Under the pieces are notes generated by a model, which saw only the letters and a list, made by a program, of their open reading frames with translations, was not told the origin of the DNA and did no database searches. A stretch of 64,000 nucleotides of DNA, taken from assembly GCA_041397825.1 (NCBI GenBank), contig JAWKVX010000003.1, positions 744,001 through 808,000 on the forward strand. Direction: 5' to 3'. The position numbers and the translations under genes were made by a program. The DNA comes from JANNSX01 sp041397825 (lineage in GTDB: Bacteria; Pseudomonadota; Alphaproteobacteria; Rhizobiales; Hyphomicrobiaceae). Below are positions 15,802 through 26,532 of the stretch, piece after piece. Position 1 is the stretch's first letter. Each line of letters opens with the position of its first letter.

Positions 15802-18654
15802 ATGCTCGAGAAACACTATCAGCCGGCCGAGGTCGAGGGCCGAATCTATCGCCAGTGGGAGGAGACCGGCGCCTTCAAGGCCGGCGCCGGCAAGCGCGGC
15901 GAGGCCAAGCCCTACTGCATCGTCATCCCGCCGCCGAATGTCACCGGCTCGCTGCATATGGGCCACGCCCTCAACAATACGCTGCAGGACGTGCTCGTGC
16001 GCTTCGAGCGCATGCGCGGCCGCGACGTCCTCTGGCAGCCGGGAACCGATCATGCCGGCATCGCCACGCAGATGGTGGTCGAGCGCAAGCTCGCGGCCGA
16101 GAATCGGACCGACCGACGGACGATGGGACGTGCCGCCTTCCTCGACGAGGTCTGGCGCTGGAAGGCGGAAAGCGGTGGCACCATCACCAACCAGCTGAAA
16201 CGGCTCGGCGCCTCCTGCGACTGGAGCAGGGATCGCTTCACCATGGACGAAGGGCTCTCGCGAGCCGTGCTGAAAGTGTTCGTCGGTCTCTACGAGAAGG
16301 GGCTCATCTACAAGGACAAGCGTCTCGTCAATTGGGACCCGAAGTTCCAGACGGCGATCTCCGATCTGGAGGTGCAGCAGATCGAGAAGAAGGGCTCTTT
16401 CTCCTGGACGGATGGTGATCCCGAGAGGCCCTTCGATGCGGCAGCACTCGCGAAGGCCTTGAAGAAGGACCCGAGCGGTCACCTCTATCACTTCCGCTAT
16501 CCGTTGAAGGACGATCCGACACGCTACGTCACGGTGGCGACGACACGACCCGAAACGATGCTCGGCGATACGGCCGTCGCCGTGCATCCGGAGGACGAGC
16601 GCTACACGGCGCTGGTCGGGAAAAAAGTCGTTCTGCCGCTCGTCGGGCGCGAGATCCCGATCATTGCCGACGACTATTCCGATCCCGAGAAGGGCACCGG
16701 TGCGGTGAAGATCACGCCGGCGCATGACTTCAACGATTTCGAGGTGAGCAGCCGGCACAACCTCGCGCGCATCAATGTGCTCGACGCATTCGCGCGAATC
16801 GATGAGAGCGCACCCGACGCTTATCGCGGCCTCGACCGCTTCGTCGCGCGCGAGAAGATCGTCGCCGACATGGCCGCGCTCGGCCTTCTCGCCAAGATCG
16901 AGCCCACCACACATACGGTTCCGCACGGCGATCGTTCCGGCGTGCCGATCGAGCCGTGGCTCACCGATCAGTGGTACGTCGACGCGAAGACGCTGGCGAA
17001 AGCGGCGATCGCCGCCGTCGAGTCGGGCAGGACGCAATTCGTGCCGGAGAATTGGACGAAGACCTACTTCGAATGGATGCGCAACATCGAGCCGTGGTGC
17101 ATTTCGCGTCAGCTCTGGTGGGGTCATCAGATTCCTGCCTGGTACGGACCGGACGGAGAAATCTTTGTTGCCATGAGCGAGGCCGAGGCTTACGAGAAAG
17201 CCGAGGCGCACTACAGTGGGCGCAAAGATCCTTCTTCTCCTCAGCGGGAAGAGGATGACGGTGAGGGGCAGCGGCAGTCGCCTGCGCAAGGGGCTGTCCC
17301 TCACCTGCAAGGCTCAACTCGGAAATTCACATTGACGCGCGACGAGGATGTGCTCGACACGTGGTTCTCCTCGGGGCTTTGGGCGTTCTCGACGCTCGGC
17401 TGGCCGGACGAGACGGCCGAACTGAAGCGCTACTATCCGACCTCCACGCTCGTCACCGGCTTCGACATCATCTTCTTCTGGGTCGCGCGCATGATGATGA
17501 TGGGGCTTGAATTCATGCACGAGGTTCCCTTCGATACCGTCTACATCCATGCCCTCGTCCGCGATGAGAAGGGGCAGAAGATGTCGAAGTCGAAGGGCAA
17601 CGTCATCGATCCGCTCGAGCTGATCGAGGTCTACGGCGCCGATGCCCTCCGCTTCACGCTGACGGCAATGGCGGCGCAGGGGCGTGATATCAAGCTCGCC
17701 AAGTCGCGTGTCGAGGGTTACCGGAATTTCGCGACGAAGCTGTGGAATGCCGCGCGCTTCGCCGAGATGAACGGGTGCGCGCGAACTGCCGGTTTCGATC
17801 CGGCCAAGGTCGAGGAGACGGTCAACCGCTGGATCGCCGGCGAGGTCGAGCGGACGGCGGCGACCATCACGGCGGAGCTCGAGGCCTACCGCTTCAACGA
17901 GGCGGCAGGCGCGGCCTACCAGTTCGTCTGGGGCACCTACTGCGATTGGTATCTCGAGCTGATCAAGCCGATTCTCAACGGCCCCGACGGCAAGGCGAGG
18001 ACGGAGACGCGTGCGGCGGCAGCCTGGGCGCTCGACGAGATCCTGCGGTTGCTCCATCCCTTCATGCCCTTCATTACCGAGGAGCTGTGGACGAAAACCG
18101 GCGAGAGCGGACCCGGCCGCGGAGCGCCGCTCGTCTTGACGCCTTGGCCGGAGGCGCGCCGCCTCGAGAACACTGCTGCTGACGAGGAGATCGGCTGGGT
18201 GATCGGGCTCATCACGGCCATCCGATCCGTCCGCTCGGAGATGAATGTCCCGGCGGCCGCCGAGCTCGAGCTTGTCTTGTCGGGCGCCAATGATACCTCG
18301 CGGATACGCGCCGGACGCCATGGCGATCTCATCCGCCGCCTTGCGCGGCTAAAGTCGATCAGCCTCGCCGCCGAGCCGCCCAAGGGCTCGGTGCAGATCG
18401 TCGTCGGCGAGGCGACGGCAGCCCTGCCGCTCGCCGGTCACATCGATCTGGCAGCCGAGTGCGCGCGTCTCGAGAAGGAGATCGAGAAGGCCCGTGCCGA
18501 AATCGCCAAGGTCGACGCGCGCATGGCCAATGCGGAGTTTGTCGCCAAGGCGCCTGCCGCGGTGATCGAAGAGAACCAGGGCCGCAAGGCGGATTTCTCG
18601 GCCCAGATCGAGAAGCTCGAGGCTGCGTTGCGGCGGTTGAAGGCGGCGGGCTGA
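15802..18654 (+). CDS. valS: Valine--tRNA ligase
   Basis: Class Ia aminoacyl-tRNA synthetase that charges tRNA-Val and edits threonine. The 950-residue protein has the HIGH motif as HMGH near residue 52 and the KMSKS motif near residue 593. The editing domain includes TTRPETMLGDTAVAV and KITPAHDFNDFEV, and the C-terminal coiled-coil arm ends LEAALRRLKAAG. The ATG at 15802 (MLEKHYQP) starts the conserved sequence; an in-frame GTG at 15784 is possible. A stretch just before TRDEDVLDTWFSSG (about residues 473-510) is low-complexity and coincides with a DNA palindrome, which looks like an inserted repeat. Confidence 0.97.
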   Translation: MLEKHYQPAEVEGRIYRQWEETGAFKAGAGKRGEAKPYCIVIPPPNVTGSLHMGHALNNTLQDVLVRFERMRGRDVLWQPGTDHAGIATQMVVERKLAAENRTDRRTMGRAAFLDEVWRWKAESGGTITNQLKRLGASCDWSRDRFTMDEGLSRAVLKVFVGLYEKGLIYKDKRLVNWDPKFQTAISDLEVQQIEKKGSFSWTDGDPERPFDAAALAKALKKDPSGHLYHFRYPLKDDPTRYVTVATTRPETMLGDTAVAVHPEDERYTALVGKKVVLPLVGREIPIIADDYSDPEKGTGAVKITPAHDFNDFEVSSRHNLARINVLDAFARIDESAPDAYRGLDRFVAREKIVADMAALGLLAKIEPTTHTVPHGDRSGVPIEPWLTDQWYVDAKTLAKAAIAAVESGRTQFVPENWTKTYFEWMRNIEPWCISRQLWWGHQIPAWYGPDGEIFVAMSEAEAYEKAEAHYSGRKDPSSPQREEDDGEGQRQSPAQGAVPHLQGSTRKFTLTRDEDVLDTWFSSGLWAFSTLGWPDETAELKRYYPTSTLVTGFDIIFFWVARMMMMGLEFMHEVPFDTVYIHALVRDEKGQKMSKSKGNVIDPLELIEVYGADALRFTLTAMAAQGRDIKLAKSRVEGYRNFATKLWNAARFAEMNGCARTAGFDPAKVEETVNRWIAGEVERTAATITAELEAYRFNEAAGAAYQFVWGTYCDWYLELIKPILNGPDGKARTETRAAAAWALDEILRLLHPFMPFITEELWTKTGESGPGRGAPLVLTPWPEARRLENTAADEEIGWVIGLITAIRSVRSEMNVPAAAELELVLSGANDTSRIRAGRHGDLIRRLARLKSISLAAEPPKGSVQIVVGEATAALPLAGHIDLAAECARLEKEIEKARAEIAKVDARMANAEFVAKAPAAVIEENQGRKADFSAQIEKLEAALRRLKAAG
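17230..17304. repeat. Palindromic repeat element embedded in frame within valS
   Basis: GTGAGGGGCAGC at 17261-17272 pairs with GCTGTCCCTCAC at 17293-17304 (12 bases, one wobble, 20-base loop). To its left a TCTTC/GAAGA hairpin begins near 17230. The composition resembles the intergenic palindromic repeats common in Hyphomicrobiales. Here it is read in frame as SSPQREEDDGEGQRQSPAQG, a peptide with no resemblance to conserved ValRS sequence. The site is a naturally variable loop, which would tolerate an insertion. Confidence 0.6.
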
Positions 18655-18689
18655 CGGTCGAAACGAAAGCGATATCGATCACCCACAAC

Positions 18690-18712
18690 CGACATTCCGG
18701 CGAAGGCCGGAC
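18690..18712. repeat. REP-like small palindrome after valS
   Basis: TCCGGC at 18696-18701 and GCCGGA at 18706-18711 form a tight hairpin inside the context GACATTCCGGCGAAGGCCGG. This is the layout of widespread proteobacterial REP-type intergenic repeats (ATTCC-stem-GGA-TCCATC). A second degenerate relic (CGTCGTCATCCCGG) lies near 18810. Both are in the gap between the convergent valS and transglycosylase genes. Confidence 0.55.
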
Positions 18713-18867
18713 TCCATCCAACCATCGGAGAAGTCGCCACCTCGCGGCTCGGCGAGACCGTGCCGTGTCGAGGGCGGGTTCGAGGGCTGCCTGCGCAGTC
18801 ACGACCGGGTTCACGTCGTCATCCCGGTCCGCTGCGGGGAGTGTGCCCCGGTTCGGTCCTGTCGTGC

Positions 18868-20085
18868 CTACCCTTCGCCCGCCTGGAGCCGCTTCAGCAG
18901 CTCGGGCGTCGGGTAGCTGTCGGCGGGGAGACCGAGCTTGATCTGGGCGGCCTTGACCGATTTGCGTGTCAGGGCGCCGAGCTTGCCGTCCGCCTTGCCG
19001 ACATCATAGCCGCGGGCGACCAGCAGCTTCTGCAGGGCAAGGATCTCCTTGTACCCGAACGGCACGACGGTGCCGCGTCCCTTCGAGACCGGCGGCGCCC
19101 CGGCGAGCCGGGTGGCGTTGTAGGCGGCGGTCAGCGCATAGGTCAGGCTCTCGTTCCAGGTGAGATAGACGTTCCGGAAATTGTCGTAGGCGAGGAAGGC
19201 GGGCCCGTTCCGGCCCATCGGCAGGATCAGTGCCGCGGGCAAGTCGTCCGCGGTGAGTTCCTCTCCGGTGGCTCTGACGAGGCCGGCCTTCGCCCATTTG
19301 GCGCGCGGATGCGTGATGGCGAGATCCGCCTGCTCCCATGCGAGGTTGTCCGGCACGATCACCTCCTCGATCCAGGGCTGGCCGCGCTGCCAGCCGAGGT
19401 TCTTGAGATAATTCGCCGCCGAGGCGAGCGCGTCGGACGTGCTGCCGACCGGGTCGCGGCGGCCATCGCCATCATAGTCGACCGCATGCTTGAGGAAATA
19501 GGTCGGCAGGAACTGGAAATGGCCGAGCTCTCCGGCCCAGGCACCGCGTAGCTCGGACGCCGAGAGATCGCCGCCGTCGACGAGCTTCAAGGCCGCGATC
19601 AGCTCGGGCCGGAAGCGTTCGGGCCGCCGGCAGTCGTAGGCGAGTGCGGCGAGCGAGGGGATCGTGGGCAGGTTGCCCGTCACCTTGCCGAAATCGGTCT
19701 CGAGCCCCCAGAAGGCGACGATGACAGGGGCGGGAACACCATAGGTCGCCTCGAGATCATTGAAGATCTTGCCATGCTTCTTGATGAGCTGGGCGCCCGT
19801 CTGGAGTCGGGCGGAGGTGACGCGGGTCTTGATGAACTCGAGGAACGTCTGCGAGAAGACACTCTGGGCGCGGTCCTTGCCGACGATATTCTTGGCGAAG
19901 CCGACACCATCCAGCAGACCCGAGACCACGCGCGGCGAGACGCCCTCGGAGAGCGCCTCCTTCTTCACCCCCTCCATCCAGCGATTGAAGGACAAGTCCT
20001 TCTGGCAGGGGACGGTCTGGGCGGCGGCGGGGCCCGTCAGGAGGGCGAGGCCGAGAAGGCCGAATACAATGCTTGGGCGTGGCAT
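18868..20085 (-). CDS. mltB: Lytic murein transglycosylase (MltB-type, GH103) with peptidoglycan-binding domain
   Basis: Cleaves glycan strands of murein to 1,6-anhydromuropeptides. The 405-residue protein has a signal peptide (VFGLLGLALLTGPAAAQTVP), then the SLT-type catalytic domain. The catalytic Glu is in FWGLETDFGKVTGNLPTI near residue 125, followed by GAWAGELGHFQFLPTYF and the calcium-site-like DYDGDGRRDP. The C-terminal 60 residues (LQKLLVARGYDVGKADGKLG) are a PG_binding_1 repeat. No lipobox is seen, so it is probably soluble in the periplasm. The ATG at 20085 starts the signal peptide directly. Confidence 0.92.
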   Translation of the reverse strand: MPRPSIVFGLLGLALLTGPAAAQTVPCQKDLSFNRWMEGVKKEALSEGVSPRVVSGLLDGVGFAKNIVGKDRAQSVFSQTFLEFIKTRVTSARLQTGAQLIKKHGKIFNDLEATYGVPAPVIVAFWGLETDFGKVTGNLPTIPSLAALAYDCRRPERFRPELIAALKLVDGGDLSASELRGAWAGELGHFQFLPTYFLKHAVDYDGDGRRDPVGSTSDALASAANYLKNLGWQRGQPWIEEVIVPDNLAWEQADLAITHPRAKWAKAGLVRATGEELTADDLPAALILPMGRNGPAFLAYDNFRNVYLTWNESLTYALTAAYNATRLAGAPPVSKGRGTVVPFGYKEILALQKLLVARGYDVGKADGKLGALTRKSVKAAQIKLGLPADSYPTPELLKRLQAGEG

Positions 20086-20202
20086 CGGGCGCCTCCTGCT
20101 GTGAGCGGGCCATCGCCGGAGGGGATCCGGCGGTTTGAACCTGACCGAGGAGATCGGCCTGTTCAAGGCAACGGCATGTCGAGGTTGTGGACAGTCGCCC
20201 TT

Positions 20203-21434
<1,232 letters not shown>

Positions 21435-21438
<4 letters not shown>

Positions 21439-22172
21439 GCGGCAACCCCGCTCTGGACGCGCCAGTCAGGCATAGCCGGATAGCCCGGCTGCTCGACATC
21501 CTCGACGATCTTGCCGTCGCGAAACATGATGCTACGGCGGGCATAGTGCGCCACATCCGGCTCGTGTGTGACGATGATGATCGTGATGCCTGCCCTGTTC
21601 AGGTCCGATAGGAGCTGCATGATCTCGATCGACGTCTTGCTGTCGAGGGCCCCTGTCGGCTCGTCGGCGAGCAGCAGCTCGGGATCGTTGACGAGGGCAC
21701 GGGCGATGGCGACGCGCTGCTGCTGACCGCCCGAAAGCTGCCGTGGCGTGTGATCGATGCGACCGCCGAGACCGACCTGCTCGAGGCGTCGCCGCGCGAT
21801 CTCGGTCATATCCTTCGGGCGCTTCCGGCGATAGAGCAGCGGCAGCATCACCTGGTCGAGCGCTGATGTCCGCGGCAGTAGGTTGAACTGCTGGAAGACG
21901 AAGCCGATGCGCCGGTTGCGAAGGTCGGCCAGCCGATCGGCGCCGAGCTCCGATATCTCCTCGCCGTCGAAGACCAGCGAGCCGGAGGTCGGCGTATCGA
22001 GGGCGCCAATCAGGTTCATCAGAGTCGACTTACCCGAGCCGGAGGGTCCCATGATCGCGACCATCTCGCCTTTTGCGATGGTCAGCGAGACGCCGTCGAG
22101 CGCGCGAACGGTCTGCTCGCCGAGCGAATAGTGCTTGACGAGGTCGCGCGCCTCGATGAGCGGGGCGCTCAT
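21435..22172 (-). CDS. ABC transporter ATP-binding protein (MacB/LolD type)
   Basis: ATPase subunit for the neighbouring permease, 245 residues. Walker A is MGPSGSGKSTL, the Q-loop is in FVFQQFNLLPRTSAL, the signature motif is LSGGQQQRVAIARAL, and Walker B with the catalytic Glu is LLLADEPTGALDS. The H-loop is IIIVTHEPDVA. The sequence is closest to the FtsE/LolD/MacB-ATPase group that powers mechanotransmission rather than substrate passage. It overlaps both neighbours by four bases, giving a three-gene operon adaptor-ATPase-permease. Confidence 0.93.
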
Positions 22173-23644
22173 GAGGTAGGGCTCGGGGCGGCGCGAAGGA
22201 TCAGGCTCTCCCCTTCCTTGAGTTGGCCGCCGGTGATTTCCGTGCTCGTATCGTCGGCCAGTCCGATGCGAACGAACCGCTGGTCCGGAGAGCCATCGGT
22301 ACCGAGCACATAGACGGTCCCGGTCTTGGCGCTTTCGCGCTCCTTCTTCCAGGTCTCGAAGGTTTGCCTCTGGGCGTCGGTGACGACGGCCGCGAGCTCT
22401 GCCTCGAAGCGCTGGGCGATGGCCTCGCGCATGCGCCGGGGATCGCGTTGCTGCGTCAGGCCACCGCCTGCGGGGCGCATCTCCTCGACGGCCTTTTGCA
22501 TGGCCGTGTCGATACTCGCGCGCTGCTCCTCTGACAGGCCTATCGTCGCCGCCGCCTGATCGATCATGCGTTTCATGCGTCCGGCACCCCGGGTTGCCTG
22601 GTCGCCGCCGGCGGAGCCGGCATCGCGGGGGCGGAAGCGCAGGGCCTCGTTCGGCACCTTGAGCACGTCCTCGCGAATGCCGGTCTCGATCGTCGCATTG
22701 GCGGTCATGCCGGGGAACAGACGTCTGTCGTCGTTCTCGGACGTGATGATCACCGTATAAGTGACGACGTTCTGGATGTTGGTCGCCGCCAGGCGCACCT
22801 GCTCGACCGTACCGTTGAAGGTGCGGTCGGGGTAGGCATCGACCGTGAACGTAACGGGATTGCCGCTGGCGATGTTGCCGATATCGGCCTCGTTCACCTG
22901 CGCCTCGATGCGGATCTTCGACAGGTCCTGGGCGATCAGGAAGAGCTCGGGCGCTTGCAGACTCGCCGCCACCGTCTGGCCGACGTCGATGGTGCGGGTA
23001 ATCACAGTGCCATCGATCGGGGCGCGGACGACGGTGCGTGCCAGATCGATCTCGGCCTGGCTGAGGGCCGCGGTACGCTGCGTCACCACGGCGCGGGCGC
23101 TGTCGATCTGGGCCCGGGACACGGCAAGGTCGGCCTCGGCGACGTCGGCGTCGCGCTGCGCCTGCTCGAAGACGGCCTCGCTAGTCAGACGTTTCTTGAA
23201 GAGCACTTTGTTGCGGTCGACCGCCTTCTTGGCCTGCTCGAGCACGGCCTGGGCCTTCGAGAGGTTGGCTTCCTGCACGAGAAGCGCCGCCTCGGCGGCA
23301 GACAGGTCCGCCCTGGCCTGTGCGACCCGGCTCTCGAAGGTCTTGGGATCGATGCGGGCCAGGATATCGCCCGCCTTGACCTCGCTGTTGTAGTCGGCAA
23401 GGACGGCCTCGATCTGGCCGGAGAGCTGGGAACCAACCTGGACCGTCACCACGGCCGTGACCGGTCCCGAGGTCGAGACGACCCGGCGCACATTGCCGAG
23501 GGCGGCTGGGGCGGTGACGTAGGCCGGCTGATCGCGCGCCGCGCCATCACCCGAGAGCCACGGCACCGCATCCTGCCACTGCCAGGCGGCAACGCCACCG
23601 GCGAGCACGGTTGCAAGGACAAGATAAGCCAGCGCTTTCAACAT
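22169..23644 (-). CDS. MacA-like periplasmic adaptor (membrane fusion protein) with a helical insert
   Basis: Adaptor that links the MacB-type pump to a TolC-type channel. The 491-residue protein has an N-terminal membrane anchor (LAYLVLATVLAGGVAAWQW), the lipoyl-like entry GSQLSGQIEAVLADYNSEVK, a long coiled-coil hairpin (residues 105-190) and the exit VRAPIDGTVITRTIDVGQTV. A beta-barrel follows. Unusually, after the barrel (about residues 355-440) there is a Met/Arg/Gln-rich helical segment (GLSEEQRASIDTAMQKAVEE and TDAQRQTFETWKKERES) that recalls Spy/LTxxQ metal- or chaperone-type helices. The C-terminal beta segment then resumes (VYVLGTDGSPDQRFVRIGLA). It is first in the operon. Confidence 0.88.
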   Translation of the reverse strand: MLKALAYLVLATVLAGGVAAWQWQDAVPWLSGDGAARDQPAYVTAPAALGNVRRVVSTSGPVTAVVTVQVGSQLSGQIEAVLADYNSEVKAGDILARIDPKTFESRVAQARADLSAAEAALLVQEANLSKAQAVLEQAKKAVDRNKVLFKKRLTSEAVFEQAQRDADVAEADLAVSRAQIDSARAVVTQRTAALSQAEIDLARTVVRAPIDGTVITRTIDVGQTVAASLQAPELFLIAQDLSKIRIEAQVNEADIGNIASGNPVTFTVDAYPDRTFNGTVEQVRLAATNIQNVVTYTVIITSENDDRRLFPGMTANATIETGIREDVLKVPNEALRFRPRDAGSAGGDQATRGAGRMKRMIDQAAATIGLSEEQRASIDTAMQKAVEEMRPAGGGLTQQRDPRRMREAIAQRFEAELAAVVTDAQRQTFETWKKERESAKTGTVYVLGTDGSPDQRFVRIGLADDTSTEITGGQLKEGESLILRAAPSPTS

Positions 23645-23802
23645 CGAGTTTCCAATTCCGTTGCGCGCAATCGCTTCCGTTCAAGGGCTATCGTCGCTTG
23701 TGGCCGATGAACCCTAGCATAACGCCGGGAGCGCTACCGACCCGTCGCCCACTCGACGTTAGATAGGAAGCCAAAGGCCGATTGGCATGGGCAACGGAAA
23801 GG

Positions 23803-25020
23803 CTATTTCGAAGGCTGGGCGACCGGCGCGCCGAGCCAAGAGATCTCGTGTCCCGGCGCCGGATGCCGAGGAATGAGACGGGCCAGGGCCAGTGAGCCGA
23901 CCGCGAAGCCGGAGCCCAGCAGGAAAACGGCGGCCGGATTCCAAACCCAGACGATGCCAAGGCTCACTGGCAGTACAATGGCGGCGATGTGGTTGATCGA
24001 AAAGGACACGGCCGCCGACGGCGCAATGTCCGCCGGGTCGGCGATCTTCTGGAAGTAGCTCGGCGAGGCCATCGACATAGCGAAGAAAGCATGGTCGATC
24101 AGGTAGAGGGCGGCGGCGATCCAGGGGTCCTGGACGAACGCGTAGGCTGTGAAGACGAGAAGCAATCCGGAGTACTCGAGCGTCAAGGCCGTTCGCTCAC
24201 CGAAACGCGAGACCAGCCGGCCCGCGACCGGAGCCGCAACCATGTTGAACATGTGGTTGACCAGAAACAGAAGCGTGATGTCGGCAACCGAGTAATGGAA
24301 CTTCTCCACCATCATGAAGGAGGCGAAGACGATGAAGATCTGCCGCCTGGCGCCGTCGAGGAAGGTCAGCGCGTAGTAAAGTCCATAGCGCCTGCGCAGC
24401 ACGAAGGACTGGTGCTGCTCCACCGCCTGGGGAAAGCGCGGATAGCGAAGCCAGGCAAACAGCGTGATCGCCAGCGTCACGAGTCCGGCGAGCACGTAGG
24501 TCGCCTGATAGCCCCAGTCGAGCCAGCGGAAGATCACGAAGACGAGGCCGAGCGCCGCGAGCGTCGCGAAGCTCTCGGCCGAGATGATGCGGCCGAGGCC
24601 CTGCGCGGCCTGGCCCTTCGGCAGCCACTGCAGCGACAGTGACTGCTGGACCGTGTGGTAGTAGTGGAAGCCGAACGACATCAGCAGGGTCGTCAGATAG
24701 AGGCCCAGCGGCGTCGGGAAGAAGCCGGTCAAGGCGGTGCCGGCCGCCAACGCCACCAGCGACAATAGCGCCAGCGACTGCTCGCGGATCAGGATCAGCA
24801 CGAGGATCGCTGTGAAGGCGAGCAGGCCGGGAATCTCGCGGACCGACTGCTGCACGCCGATATGCCAGCCGGTGAAGCCTGCCTCGTTGACCGCGAAATT
24901 GTTGAGCAGCGCCATCCAGACCTGGAAGCTCAGGGCATTGGCGACGGCGAGCAGCATCAGCATGGCGATCGGTGATCGCCAGCCGGGCGCGGTCCCGCTT
25001 TGAAGGTCGGTGCTCTGCAT
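23803..25020 (-). CDS. MFS transporter
   Basis: Twelve-helix major facilitator, 405 residues from the ATG at 25020. The hydrophobic segments are evenly spaced in two halves separated by a cytoplasmic loop rich in Arg/His (RYPRFPQAVEQHQSFVLRRR, about residue 205). The loop motif MVEKFHYSVADITLLFLVNHMF and the RLVSRFGERTALTLEY segment between helices 8 and 9 fit the MFS motif A pattern. The substrate cannot be inferred; adjacent genes do not form an obvious pathway. It could be a drug or metabolite exporter. Confidence 0.82.
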   Translation of the reverse strand: MQSTDLQSGTAPGWRSPIAMLMLLAVANALSFQVWMALLNNFAVNEAGFTGWHIGVQQSVREIPGLLAFTAILVLILIREQSLALLSLVALAAGTALTGFFPTPLGLYLTTLLMSFGFHYYHTVQQSLSLQWLPKGQAAQGLGRIISAESFATLAALGLVFVIFRWLDWGYQATYVLAGLVTLAITLFAWLRYPRFPQAVEQHQSFVLRRRYGLYYALTFLDGARRQIFIVFASFMMVEKFHYSVADITLLFLVNHMFNMVAAPVAGRLVSRFGERTALTLEYSGLLLVFTAYAFVQDPWIAAALYLIDHAFFAMSMASPSYFQKIADPADIAPSAAVSFSINHIAAIVLPVSLGIVWVWNPAAVFLLGSGFAVGSLALARLIPRHPAPGHEISWLGAPVAQPSK

Positions 25021-25088
25021 GTGCGTGTGCTTAGCACGGGCGGCCGGATCACGCACGTCGTCGCGAGCACGGCCGAATTGCCGAGGGA

Positions 25089-26327
25089 TCAGGACTCCGA
25101 TGCCGACCAGATGACCGCTGGGATCGCACTGAGGAGGGCGATGAGGGTGCGGCGGAGTCTGGGCGGCAACCGGTCGATGCCGGTCTTCAGGCTGTGCCTG
25201 ACGCGGGACTGGACGAGGCGGGTATAGATGTTGCCACCGACCGTCAGAGGCAGGCAGAGATCCTCAACTTCGATCATCCCCGATGCCCAGTCGAGCTTGT
25301 AAGCATCAGCCGGCGCAAGAAGGTCGACGCGGACGATCTGCTCGCCGATCGCTGACCGGATGACGTCCTCGAACAGGAGCGAGCCGGGCCCGTGGCGCTC
25401 GAAGGCCGCGTCATAGGCGGTCAGGTAGCCGGCGAGGTAGCCACGGTTCAGAAAGCCAATGAGAAGTGCGGCCGGCCTGCCATCGCAGTCGAGGACGCCG
25501 ACGCGGCCGTCGAGATCGTTGCCGTCACCGGAGAGGGCGGCGGCGAGAAAGCCCTCGATGCGCTGGTCGGTGAAGGCCTTCGAGATTCGACCTCGGCTCG
25601 TGAGCCACGTGCGCTTGAGAGCGACGGCGTGGCGGGCGAGCAGGCTTGCCGTCGCCGAGGGACCGAGCCAGCGGAAGCCGAGGGGACCGATCTCGCTCAG
25701 CCGCTTACGTTGGCGGCGCCGGTTCTTCCGGTCCTTGGCGGAATAGCGTTCGGCCTGGGCAAGGGGGCAGCGGATGCCGTCGAGATCGATGTAGGGCGCT
25801 GCCTCCCGCTCGCTGGCGAATGCCCCTTTGCCGAGCAGAAATCCGGCCGCCTGACTGTTGCGTCGCGTCTTCCTGAGGATCAGGGCATCGGCCCCGAGTG
25901 ACAGGATGCCTTCCCAGGCCGTCTCCAGGAGGTCGTCGGTCGTGCGATCCTGGACGACGAGGATATCGCCATATTGGCTGACCGGCTCGCCCGCCCATTT
26001 GAGGAGCTTGAGCCCGAGCCTGCGGGTCTCGACCAGAGGCCAGACGAGTGCCAGGCGCCCCTCTTGCCGGCAGGTCACCAGCACGATCGAGCCGTCTCCC
26101 GATGTCCCGGCGGCGGGCATGTAGTGATCGTACCAGGTCTCGATCCAGGCCGGTGAGAGAAAGACCTGCTCGGGCGCGGACGCAAGCGCATAGAGCGCTC
26201 GCCATTCACCGGCAATCGCATCGATAGCCTCGCGGCCGCGCGCGACCTCGACCGAGATTGCGGCTGTGGCGGAAAGAGATTGTGGGGTGCGCCGACCGCC
26301 AAGCACCCAGGAGTCTACGCTAACCAT
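25089..26327 (-). CDS. GNAT-superfamily acyltransferase (BioF2/CelD-like)
   Basis: 412-residue protein of the group annotated as acetyltransferase involved in cellulose biosynthesis, or FemAB-like. The features are an N-terminal WRALYALASAPEQVFLSPAWIETWY, a middle YIDLDGI followed by KNRRRQRKRL, and a C-terminal acetyltransferase fold with GYLAGYLTAYDAAFERHGPGSLLFEDVI and YKLDWASG. Members modify polysaccharides or lipids at the membrane. No cellulose or exopolysaccharide genes are adjacent, so the substrate is unknown. Confidence 0.78.
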   Translation of the reverse strand: MVSVDSWVLGGRRTPQSLSATAAISVEVARGREAIDAIAGEWRALYALASAPEQVFLSPAWIETWYDHYMPAAGTSGDGSIVLVTCRQEGRLALVWPLVETRRLGLKLLKWAGEPVSQYGDILVVQDRTTDDLLETAWEGILSLGADALILRKTRRNSQAAGFLLGKGAFASEREAAPYIDLDGIRCPLAQAERYSAKDRKNRRRQRKRLSEIGPLGFRWLGPSATASLLARHAVALKRTWLTSRGRISKAFTDQRIEGFLAAALSGDGNDLDGRVGVLDCDGRPAALLIGFLNRGYLAGYLTAYDAAFERHGPGSLLFEDVIRSAIGEQIVRVDLLAPADAYKLDWASGMIEVEDLCLPLTVGGNIYTRLVQSRVRHSLKTGIDRLPPRLRRTLIALLSAIPAVIWSASES

Positions 26328-26532
26328 CCCCGTTCACGGTCCTGACCGACTGCCACGACACGCCCCATCGCCCGAATGAGGCGCAGAAAACGTCGCAATA
26401 AGCATGCCATGGCGAGAATTCAGGTTAACGCCGGAATGGAGAGGGCCGGATGCGGGGGGAGCATCCGGCCCGGATCGCCCGGGTTGTGCAGCCGGTCCAA
26501 GGGGGGATGACCGGCTGGCGGACGATATCGTG

